Source: Hamadaea sp. (lineage in GTDB: Bacteria > Actinomycetota > Actinomycetes > Mycobacteriales > Micromonosporaceae). Taken from it: DNA of 42,095 bases. The DNA lies in contig NZ_JABFVK010000099.1 of NCBI RefSeq assembly GCF_013362815.1, positions 1-42,095 on the forward strand. The letters run 5' to 3'. Under the pieces are notes generated by a model. The model ran no database searches. It was given only the letters and a program-made list of their open reading frames with translations, and was not told where the DNA came from. Position numbers and translations under genes: made by a program. This document shows, in pieces, positions 40,903-42,095 of this stretch (position 1 is the first letter of the stretch; every line of letters starts with the position of its first letter).

Positions 40903-42003
40903 ATGCCAGACCTGAGCGGAAGTCAAGCATGGCAGGCAATTCGAGCGCTGCGCGCAGCCCCGACAGGAAGGGCACGCAGGGATCCGGATAGGCAGCACAC
41001 ATTCGTAGCTGCCTTACGTCAAGCGGAAGAACTCGCGGCTGCGTCGGACGCGGCCGGGTACGCGGCCAGGCCACTGCCGCTCTTCTATTGCTTGAGTCAA
41101 GCTGGACGGGCCATAGCAGCAGCGCATCACCCTGGAGATTCTGCACTCCGAGCCCATGGCCTCTCGATTCCCCCAAGCAATCCCCCACGTCCACTCCTTA
41201 AGACTCTTGTGAAGCCCCAAAAGCGGCTGGACGATTCGTTCGGCGGTGTAGCGGTATCCATCGGGTCTCCGACACTTAGTGGCGCTGTTGAACTCGGTGC
41301 GCTGTGGGCTGCGAATCCTGATCTTCGTGACGTTCCGATCCCAGCCAGTGCCGGAAGATGGCCACGCGTACTGGAAGTGCCAATCGGCACACAAGCCCTA
41401 CCAAGAGAGGTCGATCAGGCTCCGAACGTCTACCCGATCAGTACGGGGGGGATCATTGGAGCTTCAGTTGATCTGCCTGGCACCACCGGGACAGATATTC
41501 AACAAGTGTTGAGTGTCTATCCAACACTTCGCACCGCATTCGGCGTGGCCCAAGGCCCCTACGGTGCTGTCCAAGCGGGTCCCAATGATGTCGTGGTGCG
41601 AGGTCCCGATCATCAAGGCGTGATGCGAGCAACGATCGGGGTCTCAGCACCTCATCAGACCAACATCGCTGACTTCTGGCGGCGACAACGAGAGATGGCA
41701 TCCTTCGTAGAGGTTGATCACCGGTACCCCGAGCGGCCGCATCCACATCTAGTTGGGTACGCGATGCCAACGCTTGCAGGCGGGGAGAGCCCGCACCCGC
41801 TTCTACTGTGGTGGGCGCTCCTGCTTGGGCTGTCTAGCCTGGCGCGATACGAACCGTCTACCTGGACGGGCGCGATTGACCTCGATTCGTCGGAGCTAGC
41901 CGTCAGCCTTGAACGTGTCTTGGACCTCGCCGGGCAACACGTGCCCCGGCGCGTGCTGGAAGCCCTAATGGGTGGTGGCACGAAATCACCGCGCATTGTG
42001 TGA
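40903..42003 (+). CDS. YaaC-like protein
   Basis: A 366-aa protein of unknown biochemical function resembling the YaaC family. Supporting features are PLPLFYCLSQAGRAIAAAHH near residue 58, the following HGLSIP segment, and a C-terminal hydrophobic helix-rich part (HPLLLWWALLLGLSSLARYE, then PSTWTGAIDLDSSELAVSLE). The middle is beta-rich. The first 40 residues are basic and Ala-rich. It has no signal peptide. The start ATG 40903 lies one base after the SDR stop, so synthesis of the two is coupled. Hairpins at 42026-42080 follow the stop codon, marking the end of the cargo operon. Confidence 0.78.
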   Translation: MPDLSGSQAWQAIRALRAAPTGRARRDPDRQHTFVAALRQAEELAAASDAAGYAARPLPLFYCLSQAGRAIAAAHHPGDSALRAHGLSIPPSNPPRPLLKTLVKPQKRLDDSFGGVAVSIGSPTLSGAVELGALWAANPDLRDVPIPASAGRWPRVLEVPIGTQALPREVDQAPNVYPISTGGIIGASVDLPGTTGTDIQQVLSVYPTLRTAFGVAQGPYGAVQAGPNDVVVRGPDHQGVMRATIGVSAPHQTNIADFWRRQREMASFVEVDHRYPERPHPHLVGYAMPTLAGGESPHPLLLWWALLLGLSSLARYEPSTWTGAIDLDSSELAVSLERVLDLAGQHVPRRVLEALMGGGTKSPRIV

Positions 42004-42025
42004 GAAGTTTCTTTACGTCTTCAAG

Positions 42026-42080
42026 GCGGCCATTACGGGCCGCTCGCGCCGTCGACAAAGGGGGCCGGGCCGAAGGCCCG
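42026..42080. terminator. Two GC-rich hairpins after the cargo operon
   Basis: GCGGCC-ATTACG-GGCCGC at 42026-42043 and CGGGCC-GAA-GGCCCG at about 42066-42080 lie just downstream of the YaaC stop codon. They suit a terminator. Dense small palindromes are also seen at origins and transfer sites of such elements, so a second role cannot be excluded. Confidence 0.55.
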
Positions 42081-42095
42081 CCGCTTCGCCGGGAC

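Larger units (their letters stand above)
27981..42095. mobile_element. Actinomycete integrative and conjugative element (pSAM2-like), right end outside the window
   Basis: The module contains int, xis, a RepSA-like HUH initiator, SpdB-type membrane proteins, an FtsK-type motor, a Pra-like activator and a KorSA-like GntR repressor in the standard order of actinomycete AICEs, plus a cargo operon. The left boundary is placed downstream of int because this class keeps its att site there. No tRNA gene is visible at that end, so the attB would be at the other end or non-tRNA. The right boundary is beyond 42095 or unrecognised. Confidence 0.88.

Overview
The window is high-GC actinobacterial DNA. 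The very high G+C, frequent GTG/TTG starts, paired ROK regulators, a CUT1 sugar transporter without its own ATPase, a pSAM2-type integrative element and many GTACGC words suggest a Micromonosporaceae-like organism; the family is an inference from style. I saw no rRNA, tRNA or CRISPR array.

Layout. (1) 1-9711, minus strand: the first 3237 codons of a giant secreted RHS/YD-repeat protein with three LamG-like domains, whose C-terminal tip lies beyond the left edge. (2) 9712-12779, plus strand: two MarR-type regulators and a class I lysyl-tRNA synthetase. (3) 12776-13807, minus strand: a ribbon-helix-helix-like small protein followed 3 nt later by an unrecognised 252-aa protein, behind a symmetric array of four GGTACC hexamers. 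(4) 13858-21378, minus strand: a saccharide operon in the order ROK repressor, two permeases, sugar-binding lipoprotein, GH15-like enzyme, GH31 glycosidase. (5) 21594-26808: HAD hydrolase, a 449-bp repeat-rich intergenic region, a HEAT-like protein and a DUF1737-GrpB fusion on the minus strand, then an extended SDR protein and an ATP-dependent DNA ligase on the plus strand. (6) 26900-27943, minus strand: a second ROK regulator.

(7) From about 27980 to the right edge lies an actinomycete integrative and conjugative element (AICE, pSAM2-like). Its minus-strand genes, read from the right, are a Pra-like activator, a membrane protein plus a small FtsK-type ATPase (conjugation), several small genes including a C5-cytosine methyltransferase, two membrane proteins of the spread type, a RepSA-like HUH replication initiator, an excisionase and a tyrosine integrase. 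Many of these genes overlap by 4 bp. A GntR (KorSA-like) repressor is divergent from pra, across a perfect palindrome. To its right is a tight plus-strand cargo operon of an XRE regulator with a Nudix-like C-terminal region, a nucleotide-sugar-epimerase-like SDR and a YaaC-like protein. This cargo looks lower in G+C by eye.

Best candidates for something undescribed are the XRE-SDR-YaaC cargo operon, the RHH plus unknown pair with its four-part operator, the separate membrane and ATPase genes of the conjugation motor, and a roughly 76-bp dispersed element placed just upstream of two unrelated genes (10423-10498 and 21507-21582).
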